Assembly: GCA_946410535.1 (NCBI GenBank)
Contig: CAMKAR010000004.1
Span: forward strand, 1 to 24,183
DNA length: 24,183 bases
Source: an uncultured Bacteroidales bacterium
Lineage (GTDB): Bacteria > Bacteroidota > Bacteroidia > Bacteroidales > F082
Reading direction: 5' to 3'
The notes below the pieces were generated by a model. It was not told the origin of the DNA. It ran no database searches and saw only the letters and a list, made by a program, of their open reading frames with translations. Each line of letters begins with the position of its first letter. The stretch's first letter is position 1. Made by a program: the position numbers and the translations under genes. Of the stretch, positions 10,001 to 17,600 are shown piece after piece.

Positions 10001-13000
10001 ATGTCGTCGATGTAGTAGCCATAGCTCTGGTCGCATCGGAAAACGATATACTGACCTTCGCCCGTGTAGTTCTCGAAACTGACCTCAAACTTGCTGAAAT
10101 TATTAGGCATACTGACAAAATCCACCTGCTGAAAAGTCGTTGCGTCGTCGGGATCAGTCATCACGCCGACATAGAGGTAGGGCATACTAACGTAATAAGT
10201 AGTCCTTTTTCCATAGAACGACATCTGGAGCGTGTTGATGGGATACGCTGTGGCATCAATCATGGGCAACACAGCGAAGGATGCGTTGGAGTTCTTGTTC
10301 ATGTAGAGCGACTTTGTCCCCGAATTGGCTGCCCCTGTGCTGATTTTGGGATAAGTGCCGTCGCTGAAGTGCCAGCAAGCGGGCGCATTGTGACCCACCG
10401 TGGCATCCTCGAAGCCGTAGGAGAATGGCAACGTCAGGAAGTCACATTCGGTGGTGAAGGAGATGGTCGCCCAATCGCTGTAATTGTCAGTACCGCAGAT
10501 GGTGCGCACGCGTGCTTCGTATTCGGTGGCTGCCGTTAGGCCGTTCAATGTGTAAACTGGATTTGTGCTCACCGCAACGGCATCGCTCCACTCGGACGAT
10601 TCGGTCATGCGGTATTGCAATTCCCATTCCGTAATGTCGTTCACCGCTGTCCAAGTGAGCATGGCTGTGGTCTGTGTAAGGTCACTGATTTCCAGATTCT
10701 TGGGTGCTTTGCACGACAAGTCTACAACAATGCTAATGTCGTCGACATAAAGTGTCCTTGAATACGAGCCTCTGTCGCAACTGAAGGCGATGTAGCGCCC
10801 CGAGCCTGTGTAATCCTCGAAGTTGACGGTGAGTTGCGTATAAGTGGTAGGCAAAGCCACATTCTTGACCATCTCGAAAGTGGTGGGGTCGTCGGGATCG
10901 GTCATCACGCCAACGGCCAAGGTGTTGCTGCCCGTAGCTCCAGCCTTGCCCCAAAACGACAGCACCAACGAACTGATCGGCGCATCCATCTCAGGCAAGA
11001 CCGCCATTTGATACAATGGGCCATTGCTTGATGTTGTCCTGTAGAACTCAAGATAATTGGTGGTGGAATGTGAATTGGCACTACTACTCATGATGCGTGG
11101 ATGTCCGGCGTATGTCGTGGTTGGTGCGTCTTGGTTGACGCGCGTCCAACATTCGGGCAAGCTGGTGCCACTGCCTGCGGCATCGCTGTCGAAATCGTAT
11201 TCAAACGGCAGGCTCATGGGTGCGCAACGGGTGGTGAAGCCATTGGATAGCCAGTAGCTCGTGTTGTCGCCACCACAATCAGCCTTGACGCGCACTTGAT
11301 AATCGGTTGCGGCGGTAAGGTTGTCCAACGCATAGGTCGGCGTGTTCTCAACAGTAACCACTTCGCTCCAATCGGCATCTGCCACTGCCTTATATTGGAA
11401 TTTCCATGCGGTTTCCTCGCCGCCGGGGGTCCATGTGACAGTCGCCGTGGTTGAGGTGCGACTGAACCTCAGATCGGAAGGCATGGCGCATGTTGGAGCT
11501 TCGCCAGCGATATAATCGATTGTCATTTTTGGCAGGAACTTCTCATGATAGTTAGATCCAGCCCAGTAATATGTCGCATAATTGTCCGTCGTGATTCCGT
11601 ACCACTGCATGAATGAATAACTGGAGCTTTTTTCCGTTTCGTTGAAACCAATCAGCAGATTGCCACCCGTGTTGGGATAAGGTGTGCTGAAAGTGACTTC
11701 CATCTGGCCGCCATTCACCGTGAGGCTTCCGCAATACACCTCGGTAAGGCTACTCCAATCGACGGGTGTGGCGGTGGCAAATGCCGTCAAATCTGTTGGA
11801 GCCGCATAAACTTTGAACACGCCATCGGGCCACGATCCGGTATTGTATGTCGCATAAAAAGTCAGCTTGGTGATTTGGCCGTAAAGCATCTCCGACAAAT
11901 CGGAAGCCGGAACAATGAACTGGTTTTTGACGTTGTAACTATTGGCTGAATAATAAAATGGAGTATTGTAGCTTGTTGAAGTACCATCGTTCAAGGTGAT
12001 GGTCCGCATGGCCGAAGGCATGAAACTACACCTGTTGCTCCAAGCGCTCACGTCGCTTTCGCCGCAATTGGCGCGGACGTAGGCATAATAGGTGGTTTCG
12101 GGGGTGAGGCCGCTCAAGGTGAAAGGATTACTCTGCACGGTGAGGGGATTGTAATTGTCAGGATTGAAGTTGGGGTCGGTCGAGATGACGTATTGCCATG
12201 CGGTTTCGTCGCCGCCAGGAGTCCAGCTAAGCGTAGCCGAACTGGTACCGACATCCGAAGCGGCGAGGTTTTTCGGCTTCAGGCAAGTCGGAGCCGTGCC
12301 GAGGGTATAGCTAAAGCTTACTTTCGGAAGGAATCGATATCGATCAAAGGATGAATACCCCGACATCTCAAAGCCTCCATAAGAATTGTAATCCGAGGTG
12401 GACACCCCATACCAATAGGCGGACACTCCGGATCCCGTGGAAAGTTGATTGAATCCTATCAGCAAGTCGCCACCCATATACTGATACGGTGCATTAAGAT
12501 TGATTTCCATCTTGCCGCCACTGACGGAAACGCTTCCTGAATAAACCGTTGACATTGATGACCAATCGAAGAACGCTGCGGTTTCAAAAGAGGTCACACC
12601 ATCCAATTCACTGATGAGAACATCAAATGTGGCATTGCCGAAGTTCGCGTTTTGGGTATTGGCATAAAACGTCAGTTTATCAATGTTCGCATACAGCAAA
12701 TCCGCCAAATCAGCTGCCGGGATGATGAATTGGCTTTTCGTAGTGTAATCGACGAAATAGGAATAAAACGGAATACTTGAATTCGTGTTGGTTCCATCAC
12801 CAACCGTAAGCTCATATCTCGGCGTGAAAGTGCAGACCTCGCTCCAGTCGCTGTAGATGTTCTCGCCGCAAACGGCACGCACGCAGGCATAGTAAGCGGT
12901 GTTCACCGTCAGGCCTCCCAAGGTATAGGGCTTGTTGTCGACCGTGACGATGGTTCCATTGTCAGGAGTGAAGTTTTCCGTCGTGGAATACGAAATCTGC

Positions 13001-14154
13001 CACTGGGTCTCGCTGCTTCCCATGTTCCATGTCAAAGTGGCCGTCGTTGGCGTGACGCTGCTTTCCTGAAGGTTTGACGGGGCAAAGCACTGGGTGGTCA
13101 TGCTCACTTCTTCGCTCCAATCGCTGTAGTCACCTTCGCCGCACACGGCACGCACTCGGGCATAATAGGTAACGCCAGTAACCAAACCTTCTTTATTATA
13201 ATACTGCGTCGTCACCGTTTCCAGGGTAACCTCTTCGGGATTGAAGCCTTGCTGGTCGGAAAAAGCCACCTGCCACGAAGTCTCCGAACCAACGGGAGTC
13301 CATGTGAAGTAGGCCATGTTGCAACTCGCTTGTGCCTGCCCGATGTTTGGCGTATAGCAACCCACTTCAAAATCGCAGGCATTGCTCCAATCGCTGTAAT
13401 GCTCGCCGTTGTTGTAGTTTCCGCGGACGCAGGCATGGTAGGTGACGCCGGATTCCAGTCCAGTGATGGTGTAAGGCCTGGTTTCGGTATTGGCGACCGA
13501 AGGCGCTGTACTTGCGTCGGGCGCTGTGGAACTTGTGGTGTAATAGATATCCCAATGGTCCTGACCTGTGCGTGGAGTCCAGTCAAGTGTAGCAGAGTTT
13601 GAGGTGTAGGTTGTCACCACAAGATTCTTCGGAGTTGGATAATCCGAATATTGCTCAAAAACAAAATCATCAAGATAGAGATAAGTGTAAGATGATGTCG
13701 TTGTATATTTAATAGCGATGTATTTTGTTTCTGAGGAAAAAGTCTGGCTAAACACATTCCAATTATTATCGCTCGTCGTAATAGGATCGCCGTAGGTAAA
13801 ATCACTGATAACATTTGAACTTGTGGTAGAGTAACCGACTTGAAAAGTTTGGGCTGTTGAAGGAGCCTTGTAATAAAATTCCACCATAGTGCCAACTTCA
13901 TTGGTTGTCAGTTCAGGCGACACTAGGTATTGTTCCGGATATAGTGACGTGCAATAAAAACGGAAGCCATAAGAACCTGTTCTTTTCGCATATTCATAAG
14001 GTTTTGAATTGGTAGAACCATTCTTCGTCCATCCTTCTCCAGTCAAATCATTGTTCTCAAACCCGTATTCATACGGCAGTGTTTCCTGCGCCCTCGCTGC
14101 CCAAGGCGCGCCCAATGCGAGGAGCATGATGATGAGTAAAGTCCTGTTGTTCAT
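7042..14154 (-). CDS. Giant (2370 aa) T9SS-exported multi-fibronectin-III/jelly-roll surface protein
   Basis: The signal peptide spans residues 1-23 (ends ARAQ). A jelly-roll module (about 24-172) is followed by three FN3 repeats (173-446). Two units of a beta domain plus FN3 come next (447-713 and 716-977). MAM/cleaved-adhesin-like jelly-rolls lie at 978-1147, 1238-1391 and 1691-1873, with FN3 repeats between them (1147-1237 and 1392-1690). A Trp/Asn-rich beta region (about 1874-1970) and a module with LVGNPY and EGIFVQA motifs (1970-2290) precede a T9SS type A sorting domain (about 2300-2370, ending KVVVR). Many FN3 units carry a C-G-E...Y-S-D-W-S signature. The family pattern predicts export across the outer membrane by T9SS and a binding or adhesive role; the ligand is unknown and no catalytic motif is visible. 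The start is fixed by AAGGAGG at 14162-14168. Residues 2251-2270 are an in-frame repeat-derived insertion. Confidence 0.9.
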   Translation of the reverse strand: MNNRTLLIIMLLALGAPWAARAQETLPYEYGFENNDLTGEGWTKNGSTNSKPYEYAKRTGSYGFRFYCTSLYPEQYLVSPELTTNEVGTMVEFYYKAPSTAQTFQVGYSTTSSNVISDFTYGDPITTSDNNWNVFSQTFSSETKYIAIKYTTTSSYTYLYLDDFVFEQYSDYPTPKNLVVTTYTSNSATLDWTPRTGQDHWDIYYTTSSTAPDASTAPSVANTETRPYTITGLESGVTYHACVRGNYNNGEHYSDWSNACDFEVGCYTPNIGQAQASCNMAYFTWTPVGSETSWQVAFSDQQGFNPEEVTLETVTTQYYNKEGLVTGVTYYARVRAVCGEGDYSDWSEEVSMTTQCFAPSNLQESSVTPTTATLTWNMGSSETQWQISYSTTENFTPDNGTIVTVDNKPYTLGGLTVNTAYYACVRAVCGENIYSDWSEVCTFTPRYELTVGDGTNTNSSIPFYSYFVDYTTKSQFIIPAADLADLLYANIDKLTFYANTQNANFGNATFDVLISELDGVTSFETAAFFDWSSMSTVYSGSVSVSGGKMEINLNAPYQYMGGDLLIGFNQLSTGSGVSAYWYGVSTSDYNSYGGFEMSGYSSFDRYRFLPKVSFSYTLGTAPTCLKPKNLAASDVGTSSATLSWTPGGDETAWQYVISTDPNFNPDNYNPLTVQSNPFTLSGLTPETTYYAYVRANCGESDVSAWSNRCSFMPSAMRTITLNDGTSTSYNTPFYYSANSYNVKNQFIVPASDLSEMLYGQITKLTFYATYNTGSWPDGVFKVYAAPTDLTAFATATPVDWSSLTEVYCGSLTVNGGQMEVTFSTPYPNTGGNLLIGFNETEKSSSYSFMQWYGITTDNYATYYWAGSNYHEKFLPKMTIDYIAGEAPTCAMPSDLRFSRTSTTATVTWTPGGEETAWKFQYKAVADADWSEVVTVENTPTYALDNLTAATDYQVRVKADCGGDNTSYWLSNGFTTRCAPMSLPFEYDFDSDAAGSGTSLPECWTRVNQDAPTTTYAGHPRIMSSSANSHSTTNYLEFYRTTSSNGPLYQMAVLPEMDAPISSLVLSFWGKAGATGSNTLAVGVMTDPDDPTTFEMVKNVALPTTYTQLTVNFEDYTGSGRYIAFSCDRGSYSRTLYVDDISIVVDLSCKAPKNLEISDLTQTTAMLTWTAVNDITEWELQYRMTESSEWSDAVAVSTNPVYTLNGLTAATEYEARVRTICGTDNYSDWATISFTTECDFLTLPFSYGFEDATVGHNAPACWHFSDGTYPKISTGAANSGTKSLYMNKNSNASFAVLPMIDATAYPINTLQMSFYGKRTTYYVSMPYLYVGVMTDPDDATTFQQVDFVSMPNNFSKFEVSFENYTGEGQYIVFRCDQSYGYYIDDILVEVAPTCKTPYQLSINDVEPHEANLMWRVRDEAQMNFQIAYSTTANFNVANATIVDIDASEGSTSGDYRSGSLTGLEASTNYYFRVRANCGEGDFSAWSDDYGQFTTMEACPVPSVYVYTEGSHSVTFSVMEYEYGDLELRYKKASDDEWSEWSEVVYSGTNETSNLFVLDNLEENTEYEVEIRANCGEEGYSTGAFPLSFTTLTGCGSTPRTWMCTTHLGTKATVEWFPENDATRWQIRYRIEGQEYAAENMVLTDEITSSPYRWMLTGLETSTVYYWQVRSYCDENTQSDWSEEAWFTTRCSDGFITVDKAHPFFEDFEGADMPDCWDPVNHYDYSMSHLDDWSHITGTNYSWETYNASKCISSDRNHFHFNSNGAAVLAPALHIDENATSATLSFWSKCDFESSDARGTMHIFVSDNINADDGYDFDLGTLWESFGRKSFWRKYVISLDDYIGKTINIRFEYGVTHNYNNFDWLIDDVKVEVFDNVFGEGSDITEGSWEDPSMWRTGNSKAGGGLPTINDNVLINAKVMIPEGFVAQVNKIELNIDTVQVDRSGINKYGSLVIADGGQLKVNNPVGATMQKAIAGYGRGSSNWFLIAPPVVEALKPESDSIGGIIEGTYDLYSFDGSQQGEEWRNYKQHEQTFKLKNGLGYLVANSVNTSASFTGTVLPSNQAKEVGLAFAETTFGAWNLVGNPYTCQAYLSGDRPFYRLEETTDGSKIVLATDNVVAPMEGIFVQANNGDDVVIFTTTAPTENANALNFSLRKVEQGRGSISTPIDRARIRFGEGDNLGKLALMASPDRLYIPQNGTDYAVVFSQPVGELPLNFEAAEDGTYTLSFENATEGLVYCHLIDNLTGADVDLLTPVGFPLYKGGQGDSNAPRQAEYTFTAKKTDYASRFKVVFASDSEDANGDSETFAFNNNGNWIILNEGRATLQVIDLNGRILSSEQIEGSVQTSIHQPAGLYLIRLVNGDDVRVQKVVVR
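7345..7404 (-). repeat. In-frame insertion carrying a palindromic dispersed repeat
   Basis: Compared with the 2139-residue paralogue, 20 residues (TPVGFPLYKGGQGDSNAPRQ) sit between VDLL and AEYTF. The DNA contains cccccttt-gt-aaaggggg (7373-7390), a perfect 8-bp inverted repeat with a 2-nt spacer. The peptide is typical of translated dispersed repeats (PLYKGGQG-type) in bacterial genomes. The insertion keeps the frame and lies in a linker just before the T9SS sorting domain. The paralogue has a different short repeat at the same point (14934-14957). Confidence 0.65.
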
Positions 14155-14156
14155 GG

Positions 14157-14426
14157 TCAGTCCTCCTTGTGTTTTTTGGTTGCGAGATAGGCCGCTCCGA
14201 GACCGAGCAGCACCGCGATGCCGCTGCCCAAGGGCAGTTCATTGGCATTTTGGTTTTCGGACGAGCCGTGACTCGGCAGCATGGGTGTGTTCGTGCTGCG
14301 ATTGCCATACATGCCTTCCATTTCGGGGCTTGTGCCGCGCTGGAAGAGGCCTCCGCCGTTAGGGTCGGCGAGTGCGGTTGTGGCGAGGCCGAGGAGGATT
14401 GCTGTGGTCAGTGTTAGTTTTTTCAT
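14157..14426 (-). CDS. Small signal-peptide protein with C-terminal membrane segment
   Basis: The 89 residues comprise a Sec signal peptide (1-20), a Gly-rich start of the mature part (DPNGGGLFQRG), a polar Ser/Asn-rich linker (about 41-62), and one hydrophobic helix (about 65-82) that begins with PLGSGIAVLLGLGAAY and ends in KKHKED. After signal-peptide cleavage the protein would be anchored by its C-terminus, with the polar part in the periplasm. The layout recalls sorting tails of small exported Bacteroidetes proteins (PID-CTERM-like), but no exosortase-type gene is visible here. It precedes the giant gene by 2 nt (TGA, then ATG) and contains that gene's ribosome binding site. It lies 204 nt downstream of the 2139-residue gene, with no recognisable promoter between, so co-transcription is likely. 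The function is unknown. Confidence 0.78.
   Translation of the reverse strand: MKKLTLTTAILLGLATTALADPNGGGLFQRGTSPEMEGMYGNRSTNTPMLPSHGSSENQNANELPLGSGIAVLLGLGAAYLATKKHKED
14162..14168 (-). promoter_or_regulatory. Strong Shine-Dalgarno for the 2370-residue gene
   Basis: The minus strand reads AAGGAGG, 7 nt before the ATG at 14154, within the 3' end of the small gene. Other genes in the window have A-rich leaders without a Shine-Dalgarno. This suggests the giant gene is translated by coupling or reinitiation, independently of its own transcript leader. Confidence 0.75.
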
Positions 14427-14457
14427 TTTATTATCGTGTTTGTTTTGTTTGTTGCTG

Positions 14458-14485
14458 CCCTACACTGCGCGGTGCTTGTGTAGGG
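14458..14485. repeat. Stem-loop upstream of the small gene
   Basis: CCCTACAC and GTGTAGGG pair perfectly (8 bp) around a 12-nt GC-rich loop, about 31 nt before the small gene's ATG. It lies at the very edge of the duplicated tract. It is not followed by a T-run on the minus strand. Possible roles are an RNA-processing site or leader structure; this is inference. Confidence 0.55.
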
Positions 14486-14498
14486 TTAATGAAAGTTT

Positions 14499-14513
14499 CG
14501 TCCCTTCGGGACG
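14499..14513. repeat. Short palindromic repeat (cgtcccttcgggacg)
   Basis: This is the same perfect 6-bp stem, 3-nt loop element as at 7007-7021. It lies downstream of the 2139-residue gene, between the larger palindrome (14533-14615) and the stem-loop of the small gene's leader. Confidence 0.55.
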
Positions 14514-14532
14514 AGTCTCTTGTCGTCGCTTC

Positions 14533-14615
14533 GCGTCATTGCGAACGCAGTGAAGCAATCCAGACATCTATCTGGCTTTTCTGGATTGCTTCGTCGTGCC
14601 TCCTCGCAATGACGC
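14533..14615. repeat. REP-like imperfect palindrome (gcgtcattgcga...)
   Basis: The left arm starts gcgtcattgcga and runs through gaagcaatccaga. The right arm, starting tctggattgcttcg, is its near-complete reverse complement, giving arms of about 32-36 nt around a 15-nt centre. The sequence type (cgtcattgcga...gaagcaatccag) is a well-known dispersed palindrome in many bacterial genomes. It lies just after the stop codon of the 2139-residue gene. It is absent from the equivalent spacer at 7000-7041, where the flanks join directly. Confidence 0.75.
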
Positions 14616-14630
14616 AAAGCGTGTCAAAGA

Positions 14631-17600
14631 TCAACGAACCACCACCTTCTGCACCTTCACTTCATCGCCGTTGACTAAGCGAATCAGATAAAGCCCTGCG
14701 GGCTGGTGGATGCTGGTCTGCACGGAGCCTTCAATCAGCTCGCTGCTGAGGATGCGACCGTTGAGGTCGATGACCTGCAAGGTGGCGCGGCCTTCGTTGA
14801 GGATGATCCAGTTGCCGTTGTTGTTGAAGGCAAAGGTCTCATTGTTGCCGTTTGCGTCCTCGCTAACGGAAGCGAGCACCACCTTGAAGCGCGAGGCGTA
14901 GTCGGTCTTCTTGGCGGTGAAGGTGTATTCGGCTGGTCCCTGAGCCTGTCGAAGGGCCAGCAGGTCGATGTCAGCGCCAGTCATGTTGTCGATGAGGTGG
15001 CAATACACCAAGCCTTCTGTGGCGTTCTCGAAGCTGAGGGTGTAGGTGCCGTCCTCGGCGGCCTCGAAGTTGAGCGGCAGCTCGCCCACGGGCTGGCTGT
15101 GCATCACTGCCATGTCCTTGCCGTTCAGCGGGATGTAGAGGCGGTTCGCGTCGGCCATGAGGTCCAAGTGGCCCAGGTCGCGGCCTTCGCCGATGGCGAT
15201 GCGGACGCGGTCGGCCATGACGGATTTAGCACCGCGCGTTTGGCTCTTCTTGCTCAAGGTGAAATTCATTCCGCTTTCGCGTGTGGGTGCGGTTGTGAAG
15301 GTGACGCTGCTTTCTTCAGCGGTTGCGGCCTGAACAAACACGCCTTCCATCGGCTTGATGACGTTGTCCGTTGCCAACACAATCCTTGAGCCTTCGGCAG
15401 TCTCCTCCAAACGATAGAACTGTCGATTGCCACTCAAGTAGGCATTGCACGGGAACGGGTTGCCGACGAGGTTCCAGTTGAGGAAGGGATTGGTTTCGGT
15501 GTTGGGGCCGTAAGTGAGGCCTGAAATGGTTTGGTCAGGACTGACGGGCAAAAGCTCGCCATTCATGACTATGGAATGAGTATCGCCGTTACTTGGTTTG
15601 GCATGGGCATAAAGATACCCCTTGCCGCGCTGCATAGCATTATTAACAGGATTCTTGTGATTAATCCATTCAAGTTCTGCACTTCCATCGAAATGGTAGA
15701 GGTCATAGTCTCCCGATGTGAAACTCGAGTTGTTTGACCAACTAAATGGCGGGGCGAACAGATAGTAGTGGTCATTGCCGTTTTGGTTGGTGTAGCCAAC
15801 GATTGTCTTGATAAATCTGCCCGACGAAGGATTTTCGGCCTTGAGTTGAGCGCCATCATAAAAGGTGAAACTTGCGGTATTTTTAGGATGCAATTTCTCT
15901 GCAACCAAAGACGATTGCGAATAGACATATACATAGCCTGAATTCCCCGTCCAAATCTCTTTGGCGGTGGCCTCACATGGTGAAGCGCCTGCAGACCCGA
16001 CATAAACCATACTCATGACTGCCACATTGTCATTAGCTGTCGGCACGCCTTGCGGATACCAAATGTTTGCATTCGACCATGACGCTCCTGGATTGCCGTC
16101 ACACACTTTATCGTAGGCATTGGCGATAATCTCAATGTCATCAACATAGCTTTCGGCGGCCCCATTAGAATTTACATTCTCAAACGCAATTTTTATGGGA
16201 GCCTGGGACATGTATTTGCTTAACGAAAGCTCGATTTGTACCCATGAACTACCGGAAGAATATGTGGACAACACAACACTTGATTCAAAATCCGGTCCAT
16301 AATACACACGGACACTCACGGCTTCTTTTTTGTAGAAACGGATGATGGCATTGTTGCAATCGGAAGAGAAAGCAATCACAGGAGAAATCAAAACCGAACT
16401 ATTGTCTGCGGTCGCATGGGCGCAATAACTGCTGCCGTCATATCCGCCTTCATATTGTGTGTTCCAACTGCCTTCCGTCCAGTTATACGCTCCAAACTCG
16501 AAGTCGTGTTCGTATGGATGCGTGGGCGTTACGGTGAACACATCGTTGGACGTCCACTGACGGTAAGGCTCACAATAGTTGGACCAAGCAAAATCATGGC
16601 CGTTGTAGCTCACGCGGGCGCAAGCGCTGAACTCGTAGTAGGAATTCGGGTCGAGGCCGTTGATGGTCAATGAGTTTTCAAAAGCGTAAGGGGCTTGGTT
16701 CACGAAGTCGCCGTAATCAATCCAAGTGTCTTGTCCCACTTTGCGGTATTGCACATGGAAAGCCGACGAAGGCCAGCCGTTTTGGTAGGCGTAATCATAA
16801 AGCGTAATCGTGGCTGTATAAGCGTTGCAACCCACATACGAGATGTAAGGCTGCTCGCTCTTGAAGGTGGTCACGGTCAGGTCGTCGAGATAGCAGCGTT
16901 TCCACCATTGGGTAAGGTTGGCGCCAACAAAATGGAGGCGGATATAGATTGGGTCGGTGCCACCAGCGGGAACCACCTGCTGGTATTTCACCCAACCACT
17001 CGTTTCGGCATAGCGCGGAATCAAACTGCCCCACTGCGACCATGAAGTTCCGTTGTTGGATTGTTCGATGGTAACGCCAATGTTCTGATTGGCTTCCGTG
17101 TTGTCGTGGTACCACCAGAAGCTCACCAAGGCATCGCTCGTGCTTGGGCGCAAGGGCGGCAGCACAAGGTAGGCCTCATCGTCATAAGCCGAAGCAAAGC
17201 CCAACAGCCTTTGGCTTTCGCCGCCGGCGTGGGCAGGCAGTTGGTCATGGTCGTTATAATAACTATAAATCTTGAGGCGATCCAAAGCACCGCCAAGGGT
17301 GAGGCCATCGTCGAAGTAGGTGGGTGTCTCGAAGCCGTAGGTCAGCGGGAAGAGGGTCACGGGTTCGGTCCACGGTGCGATGGTGAACGTAATCGGCTCC
17401 GACCAGTCGCTGAAACCGGCAAATTCGTGGGCGTTGTTGTCGTAGATGGCGGTTCTCACGCGGAGGTGATATGTGTCAGGAGCCAAGTTCCGCTCCCAGC
17501 CGTTGCTGGCTAAACCTTCGTTTGCCTCTCCCCAATCGTTGACATCGGTGGTCAGCTGCCAGCTGTAGTTGATGCGTTGTCCTTCGGGCAGGGTCAATTC

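Larger units (their letters stand above)
7492..14490. repeat. Tandem direct repeat, right unit
   Basis: This is the partner of 1-6999. It covers most of the complete giant gene (all but its last 149 codons), the small gene and its leader up to the stem-loop at 14458-14485. Past 14490 the two spacers remain related (both carry cgtcccttcgggacg and caaagcgtgtcaaaga) but differ by substitutions and a roughly 100-nt insertion. The identity therefore stops inside an already homologous region. Confidence 0.92.
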
